Position numbers and translations under genes: made by a program. Of a stretch of 39,720 nucleotides of DNA, positions 15,261 to 23,636 are shown piece by piece. The DNA is from Caldifarciminota bacterium (GTDB lineage Bacteria > Hydrothermota > Hydrothermia > B15-G9): NCBI GenBank assembly GCA_015489175.1, contig WGAI01000018.1, positions 1-39,720 on the forward strand, in the 5' to 3' direction. The notes under the pieces are model-generated. The model did not search any database. It was not told the origin of the DNA and worked only from the letters and a program-made list of their open reading frames with translations. Every line of letters begins with the position of its first letter. Position 1 is the first letter of the stretch.

Positions 15261-17351
15261 ATGTTGAAAGGTAAGGTTGTGGTCATCGACCCGGGACATG
15301 GTGGTGACGCCACAGGCGCTATTGGGCCGACCGGGCTTAAAGAGAAGGATGTCAACCTTTCGGTTGCGCTCATGCTTGCGGAGATGCTCAAAGCCGCTGG
15401 CGCTTCCGTCTATCTCACAAGAGATGGCGATTACGACATTCCTCTTGCTGATAGAGTTAAATTCTCCCTTGAGAAAAAAGCCGACGCTTTCGTGTCCATT
15501 CACCACAACGCCAACGCAAGAAGGGACTCTTCAGTGGATAGAACGGAGATCTACTGCGTTTTTGAGCCCGATTCCCCGTCCTTCGACCTTGGCTACCTGC
15601 TGTTTTATTCTTTCAGGAAATATCTTGGCCTTCCGACAGTGCCGCCGCTTCCCGCGCGATACAGGGTTCTGAAGGGTAATGTGCCTGTTTCCGTTCTGGG
15701 AGAGGCCTCTTACATTACCAATCCAGCGGAGGAAAAGAAGCTTGCGACCGAAGAATACCGTCGTAAAGAGGCGCTCGCATATTACGAAGCGTTGAAGATG
15801 TATTTCGATCGCGGCGTGCCGATGATCAAGAACCTTGATGTGAATGTCAGTAAGGGATTGGTAACCGCTGAGATAGTGGACGAGGATGGCATGGGCATCG
15901 ATGCGAGCTCGATATCACTTCTGCTCGACGGGAAACCGCTGGAGTTCGAGTTCGCTGAGGGCAGATGGCTGGCAGCTGAGTTGCCTGAGCTTCTTCCAAA
16001 CGGTGAGCATGTTGTTGAGTTGAAGGCAAGGAATCTCAACGGAAATGTGACGCCACCATCGAGATACACCTTCAAGATCAAGAGGAGGGCAGAATCCTTT
16101 GCGGTTACCCCTTACCCTGAGAATTCGAGGAACCCGTTGATGGTGACCATCCGCCTTGTCGATTCCTACGGCATGCCCATAGCCGAAGGCGAACGGGTCA
16201 TCATGAGCGTTCCGTCCGGCAAAATACTGGCCATTCAGCCGCACGCCGATGCTGATGGATGTGTGAGGGCAGTTATCAGGTTTGAAGAAGCAGGCGGGAA
16301 TGTAGAGATCAAGGTTCGCGACTTCGAGGGTGTCGGCATGGTCAAGGCTGTAAGGCGGAAAAGCAGTCCGTATCTTTTCGGAAAGTTAGTTGACATCAAC
16401 GAAAGACCTATCGAAGGCGCCACAGTTAAGGTCAAAAACAGGCATTACACGACAGTGCTTGGCGGATATTTCCTGATACCGCTTCCCATCGATGGGCCGT
16501 GGACACTGGAGTTCAAAAAGAGAGGGTTTTACCCCACATCCGTGGAAGTTACCGAGGATGAGTTAGATGATGAGCAGCGGGTTGTCATAACCCCGATGTT
16601 CGGCGGCGTGCTTCTTGGCAGGAAGATAATCGTCGATCCGGCGATAGGCGGTAGGGTGAAGGGCAGGGAGTATCTGCCCGGTCTGACATCTTCAAGGGCG
16701 AACCTGTTTGTTGCGAAAATGTTGTATGAGATGCTTTTCGCTGCGGGGGCCGATGTGGTGCTCACAAGGTCAGACGAAGAGACCACTGTCGAGGAAGTTG
16801 AGCGTGTCAAACAGATCATAGATGAAGGTGGCGACCTCCTCGTGTCCATCGATCACCGTGATAGCGACAGATACATGGAGCCCGGCACGCACTTTTACTA
16901 TAGGGATACGGAAAGCATGGAGTTCTCGAAGAGGATATCGAGGCTTATGGGCAAGCTGTTAGATGTCGAAGTCGATGCGCGGGAATGGTCATCCTACCTG
17001 ATTATCCATCCTCCGATGACGCGTTCGCTCGTCGTGTTCCCTGAGCTTTCCACATCCCGTATGGATGACTTTGTGAAACGTGCCTATGTGCTGCTTCTTT
17101 CGATCGTGGAGCATTTGGGGTTCAGACCTGTCAAATACAGCGGTCTACTTCTTAACGAGAAGCGCGATCCAATCCCTGATGCGATGGTTATTTCCGAGGA
17201 ACAGATAGCAACCTATACCGATGAGCGCGGACGCTTCGCATTTCTGCATCTCAGACCTGAGCCACAGATATTGAAAATCATAACTGGCGGCAAATCCTTT
17301 GAGGTTGAGATAGATCCTGTCAAGGGTAAACCAGAGGAGGTTATACTATGA
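15261..17351 (+). CDS. N-acetylmuramoyl-L-alanine amidase (Amidase_3) with a second, degenerate amidase domain
   Basis: A 696-residue modular protein. Residues 5-185 form an Amidase_3 domain with the zinc ligands His13 (DPGHGG), Glu28 (KEKD) and His81 (VSIHHNA) and the catalytic Glu148 (LGEASYITN), which would cut the amide bond between MurNAc and the stem peptide. Residues 190-277 and 278-367 look like Ig-type beta domains. Residues 368-448 resemble a carboxypeptidase-regulatory-like domain. Residues 451-620 repeat the amidase fold (IIVDPAIGG, GLTSSRANL, LLVSIDHRD, VVFPELS) without the zinc ligands. A last regulatory-like domain is at 624-696. There is no signal peptide although the substrate is periplasmic. 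The start ATG has AAGGAG ahead, and the stop overlaps the next start by four bases. Confidence 0.9.
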   Translation: MLKGKVVVIDPGHGGDATGAIGPTGLKEKDVNLSVALMLAEMLKAAGASVYLTRDGDYDIPLADRVKFSLEKKADAFVSIHHNANARRDSSVDRTEIYCVFEPDSPSFDLGYLLFYSFRKYLGLPTVPPLPARYRVLKGNVPVSVLGEASYITNPAEEKKLATEEYRRKEALAYYEALKMYFDRGVPMIKNLDVNVSKGLVTAEIVDEDGMGIDASSISLLLDGKPLEFEFAEGRWLAAELPELLPNGEHVVELKARNLNGNVTPPSRYTFKIKRRAESFAVTPYPENSRNPLMVTIRLVDSYGMPIAEGERVIMSVPSGKILAIQPHADADGCVRAVIRFEEAGGNVEIKVRDFEGVGMVKAVRRKSSPYLFGKLVDINERPIEGATVKVKNRHYTTVLGGYFLIPLPIDGPWTLEFKKRGFYPTSVEVTEDELDDEQRVVITPMFGGVLLGRKIIVDPAIGGRVKGREYLPGLTSSRANLFVAKMLYEMLFAAGADVVLTRSDEETTVEEVERVKQIIDEGGDLLVSIDHRDSDRYMEPGTHFYYRDTESMEFSKRISRLMGKLLDVEVDAREWSSYLIIHPPMTRSLVVFPELSTSRMDDFVKRAYVLLLSIVEHLGFRPVKYSGLLLNEKRDPIPDAMVISEEQIATYTDERGRFAFLHLRPEPQILKIITGGKSFEVEIDPVKGKPEEVIL

Positions 17352-18223
17352 TCTTCAATCCCGCTGTAGTCAGTAAGGACAGGATTGAGGCCATTGTGGA
17401 GTTGCTGGACATCGCTTTTGAACACACGCCGGCCGAATATTTTAGGCGCAAACTCGTGGAAAACGACACTACGACTATAGCCATATCCGACGATGACATG
17501 CCTGTGGCGACCGTGACTATGTATGACCGTGAGGTGTGGTATCACGGGCGAAAACTCAGGATGTGCGGCATCGGTGATGTGGCGACTCACCCCGAATACA
17601 GAGGCAAAGGGCTTGCCTCAAAACTGATGCGTCATGCAGTGGAAATAATGAAAAAGGAAGGTTATGACCTCTCCATCCTCTTTACCGACATAAACTCGTA
17701 TTACGAAAAATTCGGCTACTCGACCGTTGTTAGGCAGGTGTCCCGCATAGAGATACCCGAACCACAAATTTCGGAAAGCAGAATCTTGCATCTCAAAAAC
17801 ATCGATGAGGCGACCTCACATGTCGAGGAGATGTTGGCCCTGTATGAGCCGATGGCCTCGAAATACGACTATTCGATAGTCCGCACCAAAGCCTATTTCC
17901 TGAGGACATTGAAGTGGTTTTACGACGATGGCGGCAGGGGCATTGTTGTCTTTGATGGAGATGGCAAACTGCTGGCATACGGTTTTTATCGTATGGTCTC
18001 TGAGAATAAGGCGGTTTTCTACGATGCTGGCGGAGACATGAATGCCCTCATCCACTCGATTGACTTTGCAACTGAAGCCAATTTTCCAATCCCGCACGAT
18101 GACATCGATGTTGAGGGCGACCTCGTCCATCCGCTTGAGGACAATGGCATGATGGTTTTGTGGATAAAGGAGGGCAGAGGGACGGACGAAAAGCCGTTTT
18201 TCTCATGGATTGACAGCTTTTGA
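17348..18223 (+). CDS. GNAT family N-acetyltransferase
   Basis: A 291-residue protein whose first half is a GNAT domain. The acetyl-CoA loop is visible in GIGDVATHPEYRGKGLASKLM (Arg/Gly-x-Gly/Ala type RGKGLA) and the family's later strand in FTDINSYYEKFGY. The second half (about 145-291) looks like another GNAT-like half with no clear acetyl-CoA loop, the arrangement seen in Eis-like acetyltransferases, although here without the C-terminal sterol-carrier domain. It is probably cytoplasmic with an unknown acceptor. Its ATG overlaps the amidase stop by four bases, and GAGGAGG lies upstream. It closes the rpmA run. Confidence 0.85.
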   Translation: MIFNPAVVSKDRIEAIVELLDIAFEHTPAEYFRRKLVENDTTTIAISDDDMPVATVTMYDREVWYHGRKLRMCGIGDVATHPEYRGKGLASKLMRHAVEIMKKEGYDLSILFTDINSYYEKFGYSTVVRQVSRIEIPEPQISESRILHLKNIDEATSHVEEMLALYEPMASKYDYSIVRTKAYFLRTLKWFYDDGGRGIVVFDGDGKLLAYGFYRMVSENKAVFYDAGGDMNALIHSIDFATEANFPIPHDDIDVEGDLVHPLEDNGMMVLWIKEGRGTDEKPFFSWIDSF

Positions 18224-18228
18224 TGGAT

Positions 18229-18254
18229 AAAATTCGGCTGTTCGGTTGAATTTT
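18229..18254 (+). terminator. Candidate weak terminator after the GNAT gene
   Basis: A ten-base-pair stem (AAAATTCGGC with GTTGAATTTT, including two G-T pairs) and a six-base loop begins six bases after the GNAT stop and is followed by T-rich bases. The outer stem is A/T-rich, so the strength is uncertain. Confidence 0.35.
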
Positions 18255-18580
18255 TGTGTCATCTGCCTGTCTTGTCTGTTGCTGTGAGGGATAGATGTTT
18301 TGCTTCTCTAATCGAGCAGGGACTGAATTGACTGATAGAACTTACCTGCCACATAAGTGTGGGGGTTTCCAGATCTTTCCGGCCTTTTGACGAGCTGTTG
18401 ATTATAAACCTATGCTAAGTCCTCCATAGATGGAGTGTATTTCCTGCCTGTTGTGCCCTCAAATCGTTTGACAGGAGCGCAAATTTGTATGACCATAATA
18501 TCCCTCTCACTTTTAATTTTGTTTCATGCGGTATCTTGGCGATTTGGATAACCCCTAAAAACATACATGGAGGTGGAGGA
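18255..18580 (+). promoter_or_regulatory. Intergenic region upstream of the beta-propeller pair with two possible promoters
   Basis: No gene was found in this 326-base region. It holds TTGACG (18387-18392) with TATGCT at 18 bases (18411-18416), and TTGACA (18468-18473) with CATAAT at 20 bases (18494-18499). The first is nearer consensus spacing. The Shine-Dalgarno GGAGGTGGAGG lies directly before the ATG at 18581. An in-frame opening at 18485 adds 32 residues but is ignored because this site fits 18581. The remaining sequence shows nothing recognisable. Confidence 0.4.
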
Positions 18581-19345
18581 ATGGCCCTTATCCACTTGTT
18601 GGCAGTAAGCATCACCTTATTTGTCAACCCAATGGGTGTCACGGTGAAAGGTGACACAATCTTTCTCGTTGAGGCAGGCCAGTTTGGAGCTCCTGATGGC
18701 AGAGTCCTGTGGTCGAAAGATGGTATAGAGTGGAAGGTCTATGCCGCCGGCCTGTTCGACCCCAAATCTATTGCGGTCTATAACGATAGCGCTCTCGTTG
18801 TGGTGGACAAAAACGGAGTGTGGCTGGTCGCTAACAAGAAAGCCCTTCCCTTCGTTTCGACATCCGATTTCCCGGTTTCAACCAATTTCATACGGGACAT
18901 TGCTGTTGGCCCTGATGGTAAGATATACATACCTGACCTCAGATCAGGCAAAATATTTGCTGTGAACCCGGACAGAACAGTTGACTCCGTGTTTGCTGTC
19001 CCCAAAGTGTCGTGCATCGCAGTTTCGAGCGACACCACGATTTACTTTGCCACTTATTCAAATCCGGGCATGGTTTTCAAATTGAAAGACGGCAAGGCGT
19101 CAATTCTGGTTCAGGATCACGAGTTGGATAAGGCCAGCAGCATGGTGGTGGATGAGAAAGGAAACGCCCTGTTCGTCGCAAGCCGCACCACCGGCAAGAT
19201 AGCCAGAATTGACCTCTTCGTTGACAAAGCGCAGCTCATAGATACAGTCAATTTCCCCGGCGATATGACCATATCCCCTGACGGGAAATTCCTTGTCATA
19301 CCGTTGACAAGGAGCGGAGCAATTAAGAAAATACCGATACGCTAA
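18581..19345 (+). CDS. Beta-propeller (SMP-30/NHL-like) protein, first of a tandem pair
   Basis: A 254-residue protein made of repeated strand-turn units typical of six-bladed beta-propellers of the SMP-30/gluconolactonase/NHL group. Examples are FIRDIAVGPDGKIYIPDLRSG, VPKVSCIAVSSDTTIYFATY, ASSMVVDEKGNALFVASRTTG and PGDMTISPDGKFLVIPL. The first 15 residues are hydrophobic (LIHLLAVSITLFV), possibly a short signal without the usual basic start. No catalytic metal ligands can be assigned by eye, so sugar-lactone hydrolysis is not claimed. It is 24 bases from its paralog and presumably co-transcribed with it. Confidence 0.75.
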   Translation: MALIHLLAVSITLFVNPMGVTVKGDTIFLVEAGQFGAPDGRVLWSKDGIEWKVYAAGLFDPKSIAVYNDSALVVVDKNGVWLVANKKALPFVSTSDFPVSTNFIRDIAVGPDGKIYIPDLRSGKIFAVNPDRTVDSVFAVPKVSCIAVSSDTTIYFATYSNPGMVFKLKDGKASILVQDHELDKASSMVVDEKGNALFVASRTTGKIARIDLFVDKAQLIDTVNFPGDMTISPDGKFLVIPLTRSGAIKKIPIR

Positions 19346-19369
19346 AAACCTGTCAGGGGGTGAAATAAT

Positions 19370-20182
19370 ATGATGGTCAACATTTTATTGGTGGTCTCCC
19401 TCGCGCTTTTGCATCCAGAAAGTGCATTTGAGCTCAACGGAAAGCTTTATGTCTCGGATATAGGCAAGTTCGGCGTCAAAGATGGCAAAATTCTGGTGAG
19501 AAAAGCGGGCTCATGGAGCGAAATAGCTCACGGTATGCTCGATCCCAAAGGGCTGGCTGCCATAGATGACTCAACTTTGATAGTCACGGATGTGAAGCGG
19601 GTCAGGAAGGTTAGGCTGAGAGGACGGGTCGAGGATGTGTTCCCTTACGAGGCCTTTCCGAAAGATGACAGGCCTCAGTTTTTGAACGATATCACCATAG
19701 GCCCCGACGGATATGCCTACTTCTCGGACACGAAAACGAACACCGTCTATAAAGGCAACCTCCGCACCGGCTCCGTGGAGAAGCTGTTTTCGGTTACTTC
19801 TCCGAACGGCCTTGCATTCGGCGAGGATTCCGTCCTGTATGTCGTGACATTTGAGAAGCCAGGCAAAGTTTACGCTTTCAAAGGCGGTAGGCTCAAACTG
19901 GTGTTTTCGTCCCACGATATCGATGGTGGCGATGGACTGGCTGTCACGAAGGATGGCAGACTTGTGATCAGCGGTTTTCTCTCAGGCAAGGTCGTGATTC
20001 TGGACCTCAAAACGGGAAAGCATACGGTCCTAAAGAAAGGGCTTGATAATCCGGCGGATCTGTCGTTATCCAGAGACGGGTCTAGAATTTATGTGCCTCT
20101 GTTGAGTGCGGGCAAAGTGATAGAGCTTAATCTGCCGAAGCGTAGAAAATCGAAATCGAGTGAAAAAGATGATGTCTTTTGA
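19370..20182 (+). CDS. Beta-propeller (SMP-30/NHL-like) protein, second of a tandem pair
   Basis: A 270-residue paralog of the preceding protein. Matching segments include IGKFGVKDGKILVRKAG against GQFGAPDGRVLWSKDG, and the propeller units ITIGPDGYAYFSDTKTN, PNGLAFGEDSVLYVVTFEKPG, GDGLAVTKDGRLVISGFLSG and PADLSLSRDGSRIYVPLLS. It opens with a hydrophobic stretch (VNILLVVSLALLH) and ends in a lysine-rich tail of about 20 residues absent from the first copy. Two adjacent ATGs, 19370 and 19373, both follow GGGGGTG. The pair looks like a recent tandem duplication that has since diverged. The function is unknown, with export to the periplasm possible. Confidence 0.75.
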   Translation: MMVNILLVVSLALLHPESAFELNGKLYVSDIGKFGVKDGKILVRKAGSWSEIAHGMLDPKGLAAIDDSTLIVTDVKRVRKVRLRGRVEDVFPYEAFPKDDRPQFLNDITIGPDGYAYFSDTKTNTVYKGNLRTGSVEKLFSVTSPNGLAFGEDSVLYVVTFEKPGKVYAFKGGRLKLVFSSHDIDGGDGLAVTKDGRLVISGFLSGKVVILDLKTGKHTVLKKGLDNPADLSLSRDGSRIYVPLLSAGKVIELNLPKRRKSKSSEKDDVF

Positions 20183-20183
20183 T

Positions 20184-20212
20184 GGGCGAACGCCGCTTTG
20201 CGGCGTTCGCCC
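20184..20212. terminator. Strong hairpin between convergent genes
   Basis: A perfect 13-base-pair stem (GGGCGAACGCCGC with GCGGCGTTCGCCC) and a three-base loop (TTT) lies two bases after the propeller stop and eight bases before the lysS stop. It lacks a T tract on either side, so it may be a bidirectional terminator or a barrier that protects both mRNA ends. Confidence 0.7.
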
Positions 20213-20219
20213 TCTGTTA

Positions 20220-21686
20220 TCAATCGGTTTTGGGGCGAAGCTGAGGAAATAAAAGCACATCCCTGATCGCAGGACGGTTGAACAAGATCATCACAAGTCT
20301 GTCAATACCTATCCCTATGCCACCGGCGGGTGGCATACCGTATTCGAGCGCTGTCAGAAAGTCCTCATCGATCTCGTTCGGCACCTCGTCGTCCTGACCG
20401 CGCAGCTCCATGAGCGCTTCAAACCGCTTTCTCTGGTCTATCGGATCGTTCAGCTCCGAGAACGCATTTGCCAATTCCATGCCGAAAACATATAGCTCGA
20501 ACCGCTCGACGAGACGGGGGTCTTCCCTGTGCACCTTGGCAAGGGGCGACAGGATTCTCGGATGATCCATAACAAATGTCGGTTCAATCAGATAGTCTCC
20601 GACAAGAGCATCAAAGAGCTTATCGATGAGTTTGTGGCGGGGCATCTTCTCAGCTCCGTTTATTTCGGCCTTCTTTGCGGCTTCCACAAGCCTTTCGACC
20701 TCAGCGTCTAACGGGTCAAAACCAAGCTTTTCGGCGAGCGCATCGACGAACTTTATGCGCGGAAACGGCCGTTTAATCTCCGCAGATTGGTTATCGAATT
20801 CGAGCGTTTCACCCCTGTCAAAATGCTCGATGAGGTGTATGAGCAGTCTTTCCGTTAGAGCCATCATGTCGGTGTAGTCCCAGTATGCGGCATAAGCTTC
20901 CAGCATCGTGAATTCGGGATAGTGGAATCTGTCGATGCCTTCGTTCCTGAAGTCCTTGCATATCTCGAACACCCGTTCATATCCCCCGACAAGCAGCCTT
21001 TTCAGGTATAACTCGTCGGAGATTCGCAGATATAGCTTTGAGTTGAGGGCGTGGGCGTATGTCTCAAACGGTTTGGCGTAAGCGCCTCCGTAGATGGGTT
21101 GCAATGTTGGCGTCTCAAATTCGATAAATCCGTTTTCCACGAAGAACTTCCTTATCTCCGATATCGCCAGAGCGCGGTTTTTGAAAAATTCGCGCGAGTC
21201 CGGGTTGACCATGAGGTCGAGGTAGCGCTGCCTGTATCGCGCTTCGCGATCCCTCAGGCCGTGCCATTTTTCAGGCAGAGGCCGCAACCCCTTGGCGAGC
21301 AAATAAATGCGTTCGACTGCTACGGTTTTCTCGCCGGTTTTCGTGACGAATGGTCTTCCGACGACGCCGATTATGTCGCCGATGTCCAGGTCCTTTTTGG
21401 CGAATTTGATGGCGTCATCTTCCGTATCGCCAATTTTTGCATGGCCTTTCTGGATGGCTATCTGGACGCGGCCTGTTTCGTCCTGAATGTGTGCGAATAT
21501 CAGTTTTCCAAAAATCCTTCTGGCCACAAGTCTGCCCGCAAGGGATACCTGCTTCTCTCCCAGAGCCTCAAATTGCTCTTTGAATTCGCTGACATGATGG
21601 GTCAACTCAAATCTGTATGGGTAGGGTTCAATTCCGCGATCACGCAGTGCCTCGATTTTCGCCTTCCTGTTTTCAAATTCGTCCAT
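20220..21686 (-). CDS. lysS: Lysyl-tRNA synthetase, class II
   Basis: Charges tRNA-Lys with lysine. The 488-residue protein has the N-terminal OB-fold anticodon-binding domain (VSLAGRLVARRIFGKLIFAHIQ) and the class II catalytic core. Motif 1 is near ETPTLQPIYGGAYAKPF, motif 2 is FEICKDFRNEGIDRFHYPEFTMLE at about residues 240-263, and motif 3 is GGIGIGIDRLVM near the C-terminus. The length is normal. Two normally conserved asparagines look replaced: the 'HNAL' segment reads AHAL and the 'HNPEF' segment reads HYPEF. Its start ATG has GAGGTGAG ahead and it follows the repeat protein by 24 bases, so they share a transcript. A tRNA-Lys gene is about 6 kb away. Confidence 0.95.
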   Translation of the reverse strand: MDEFENRKAKIEALRDRGIEPYPYRFELTHHVSEFKEQFEALGEKQVSLAGRLVARRIFGKLIFAHIQDETGRVQIAIQKGHAKIGDTEDDAIKFAKKDLDIGDIIGVVGRPFVTKTGEKTVAVERIYLLAKGLRPLPEKWHGLRDREARYRQRYLDLMVNPDSREFFKNRALAISEIRKFFVENGFIEFETPTLQPIYGGAYAKPFETYAHALNSKLYLRISDELYLKRLLVGGYERVFEICKDFRNEGIDRFHYPEFTMLEAYAAYWDYTDMMALTERLLIHLIEHFDRGETLEFDNQSAEIKRPFPRIKFVDALAEKLGFDPLDAEVERLVEAAKKAEINGAEKMPRHKLIDKLFDALVGDYLIEPTFVMDHPRILSPLAKVHREDPRLVERFELYVFGMELANAFSELNDPIDQRKRFEALMELRGQDDEVPNEIDEDFLTALEYGMPPAGGIGIGIDRLVMILFNRPAIRDVLLFPQLRPKTD

Positions 21687-21710
21687 GACTCACCTCGCAG
21701 GTTTGAGTTT

Positions 21711-23489
21711 CTAAAATCCTCGTCTTTTTTCCCTTTGCCTCAGAATTGACCACGCCTTGTCGATGCCCTCGATCAGTTTTTTGCGGTCTTCCCGTCTGAG
21801 CCGCGCCCTGCGGATGTCGCGATAGACATCTTCGAGCACCTCGCGCACATATCGGAAATCGCGCTCTATCTCGGCAAGTGTGATGCACCTCTCGACCGCT
21901 TCCTCAAGTTCCTGATAGTTGCGCTGGAACTCCATTTCAAGCTCAAGCTGCCATCTTTTCTGGCGCTCCCAGAGGATATCGAATGCCGCTCTGAGCCTCT
22001 CAAAAAGCTCGTCCTTTTGCTCTCGGCTCATCTTTGCAACTTTCATCTCGTCTCGAATTTGCCTCAGAAAGTCACGTGCCTCCCTGAAACTCTGTGATGT
22101 CTGTGCCATCTCAAGTCCGCGTGACACCAGCTCTCTAAATCTGGCGTAGTTTTCGTCATATTCCTGTCTCATTTTCTCGAACCATTCGTTTTGGCGTTGA
22201 TTGAGAATCTCGGTGGCCTCGCGCATCTTTGAGAAAAGTTCATCTTTCTGATCCCGTGATAGGGCAAGTTTTTTGAGTTTTTCACGCACGGCGCGGAAAT
22301 GTTCCCTGATCTCCTTGAAATGCGTTCCACTTTTAGCGAGCTCAAGGCAATTCTCGACCTCGCTTTTCATTTCCTCATAGTTGCGCTGCCTTTCAAGCTC
22401 AAGGGCGGCCGCAAGCTCTTTCTGGCGCGCGGATAGCGTGTCAAAAAGCTTCTGGACGCTGTCCAGAAGTTCGTCGCGCTTTTCACGATCGAGTCTCAGT
22501 GTTTTGACTTTGTCCTGAAATTTTATCAGCAATGTCTTGATCGCCCTGAAGTTGTTGGACTCGCGGATTTCTTTCTCAATCTCGGCCAGTTCCTTCGAGA
22601 GCTCTTCGTAATTCCGTTCTTTTTCTGCGTCGGCCGATTTCTGCCACTCCTTTTGCCGTTCCCACAGGACATCGAATGCCTGCTGAATTATTCCGAAAAG
22701 CTCATCCTTCTTATCCTTTGGCAGGCTGGCGGCTTTCAAAATCTCCTTATAATCTTTCAGATGTTCCCTTACCTGAGCGAAGATTCGCCCCTCGCGCGCC
22801 TCCTGAAACAGCTCAAGAGCGCGTGATTTTAGCTCGTCGTATGTGTCTTTGAGCTCCTGCTCGATCTTCTCCTTCTTCTGGAGAATCGTTTCCATGAGCG
22901 CATTGCCGGCTTTCGTCAGCTCATCAGCACCGGCTCCAATCTTGTCAGCAGGTATGGAGTTGATGAACTCTTTGATTTCGCCGATGACGCGGTCGATCGA
23001 CTGCTGGGTCTTCACCTTCTCCACCGAATTGGCGAGGAATTTCAGCCTCTTGAGAAGCCTGTGGATGATTCTCGCTGCATCGATGAAGAGGATAACTGCG
23101 CCTGCCGGATTGCCGCCTTGAGGCTCAAGGAAGCCTATCTCGCGGCCGAGAGAGCCTTCAAAGTCCTCATCTTCCATGTAAGCCTTGCCAGTCCAGTTGT
23201 AGATACGGCCATACTCGTCAACATACCCGCGCGGATGCCATTGCCCATCGTCCATCTTCTTGAAGATATAGCCGTCAGGCTCTATCCGCCATATCGGTTC
23301 ATCGTGCCCGATTTCCGTGATGTAGCCGTCTGATGATGCATTCGCTATCTTGATCTTTTGCTTTAGTTCAGGATCGCTGATGACGAAAAGCTCTCCGTTC
23401 CCGTTCATATAGCCGAAGATCTCCTTGCCCGTTGATCCAACGGAATACACGAATGTCTCCTCTATCAAGTCCATTTTGAACATAGCCAA
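21711..23489 (-). CDS. DUF349-like repeat protein with N-terminal GY-rich beta region
   Basis: A 592-residue acidic/basic cytoplasmic-looking protein. Residues 20-105 hold short repeats of the form GYxxxxG...Y/W (DGYITEIG, PDGYIFKKM, RGYVDEYGRIYNWTGKAY), probably beta-hairpins carrying a membrane- or ligand-type tether. Residues 130-205 are a helical linker. Residues 208-592 are five repeats of exactly 77 residues, each with a YEEL-type start and a signature like KDELFxxxxxAFDxLWERQKEW. The size, repeat count and charged helical nature fit DUF349 repeats, whose role is unknown. The ATG at 23489 has GAGGT seven bases ahead. It is the first gene of a unit with lysS and has its own good promoter. 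Confidence 0.82.
   Translation of the reverse strand: MAMFKMDLIEETFVYSVGSTGKEIFGYMNGNGELFVISDPELKQKIKIANASSDGYITEIGHDEPIWRIEPDGYIFKKMDDGQWHPRGYVDEYGRIYNWTGKAYMEDEDFEGSLGREIGFLEPQGGNPAGAVILFIDAARIIHRLLKRLKFLANSVEKVKTQQSIDRVIGEIKEFINSIPADKIGAGADELTKAGNALMETILQKKEKIEQELKDTYDELKSRALELFQEAREGRIFAQVREHLKDYKEILKAASLPKDKKDELFGIIQQAFDVLWERQKEWQKSADAEKERNYEELSKELAEIEKEIRESNNFRAIKTLLIKFQDKVKTLRLDREKRDELLDSVQKLFDTLSARQKELAAALELERQRNYEEMKSEVENCLELAKSGTHFKEIREHFRAVREKLKKLALSRDQKDELFSKMREATEILNQRQNEWFEKMRQEYDENYARFRELVSRGLEMAQTSQSFREARDFLRQIRDEMKVAKMSREQKDELFERLRAAFDILWERQKRWQLELEMEFQRNYQELEEAVERCITLAEIERDFRYVREVLEDVYRDIRRARLRREDRKKLIEGIDKAWSILRQREKRRGF
21714..22868 (-). repeat. Five tandem 231-base coding repeats
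   Basis: The C-terminal 385 residues of the repeat protein are five units of 77 residues with no insertion or deletion. The motif KDELF/RDELL/KKLI recurs at residues 261, 338, 415, 492 and 569, and the NYEEL-type motif at 216, 293, 370, 447 and 524. The DNA copies are diverged, so the repeat is old and held in register by selection. Confidence 0.9.
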
Positions 23490-23548
23490 TACCTCATGAG
23501 TTTTTGTATCAGGGACAAAAGAAATGGCAATTGTTTATGCCGCTGGAA

Positions 23549-23577
23549 ATTATAAGTCTCTGTGGCCTAAAAGCCAA
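23549..23577 (-). promoter_or_regulatory. Promoter of the repeat protein-lysS unit
   Basis: On the minus strand TTGGCT (23572-23577) and TATAAT (23549-23554) are separated by exactly 17 bases. The start site would be about 55 bases before the ATG at 23489. Confidence 0.65.
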
Positions 23578-23636
23578 ACAGACGGGCTGTCGTTTCCAAC
23601 TCTGCCTGCCTGTGGCGTGGATTTCAGGACTCTCTA

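Noticed and set aside
21051-21749. A 232-codon plus-strand open frame opposite lysS
   Set aside because: Antisense to a gene with clear class II synthetase motifs, and no sign of a start signal.
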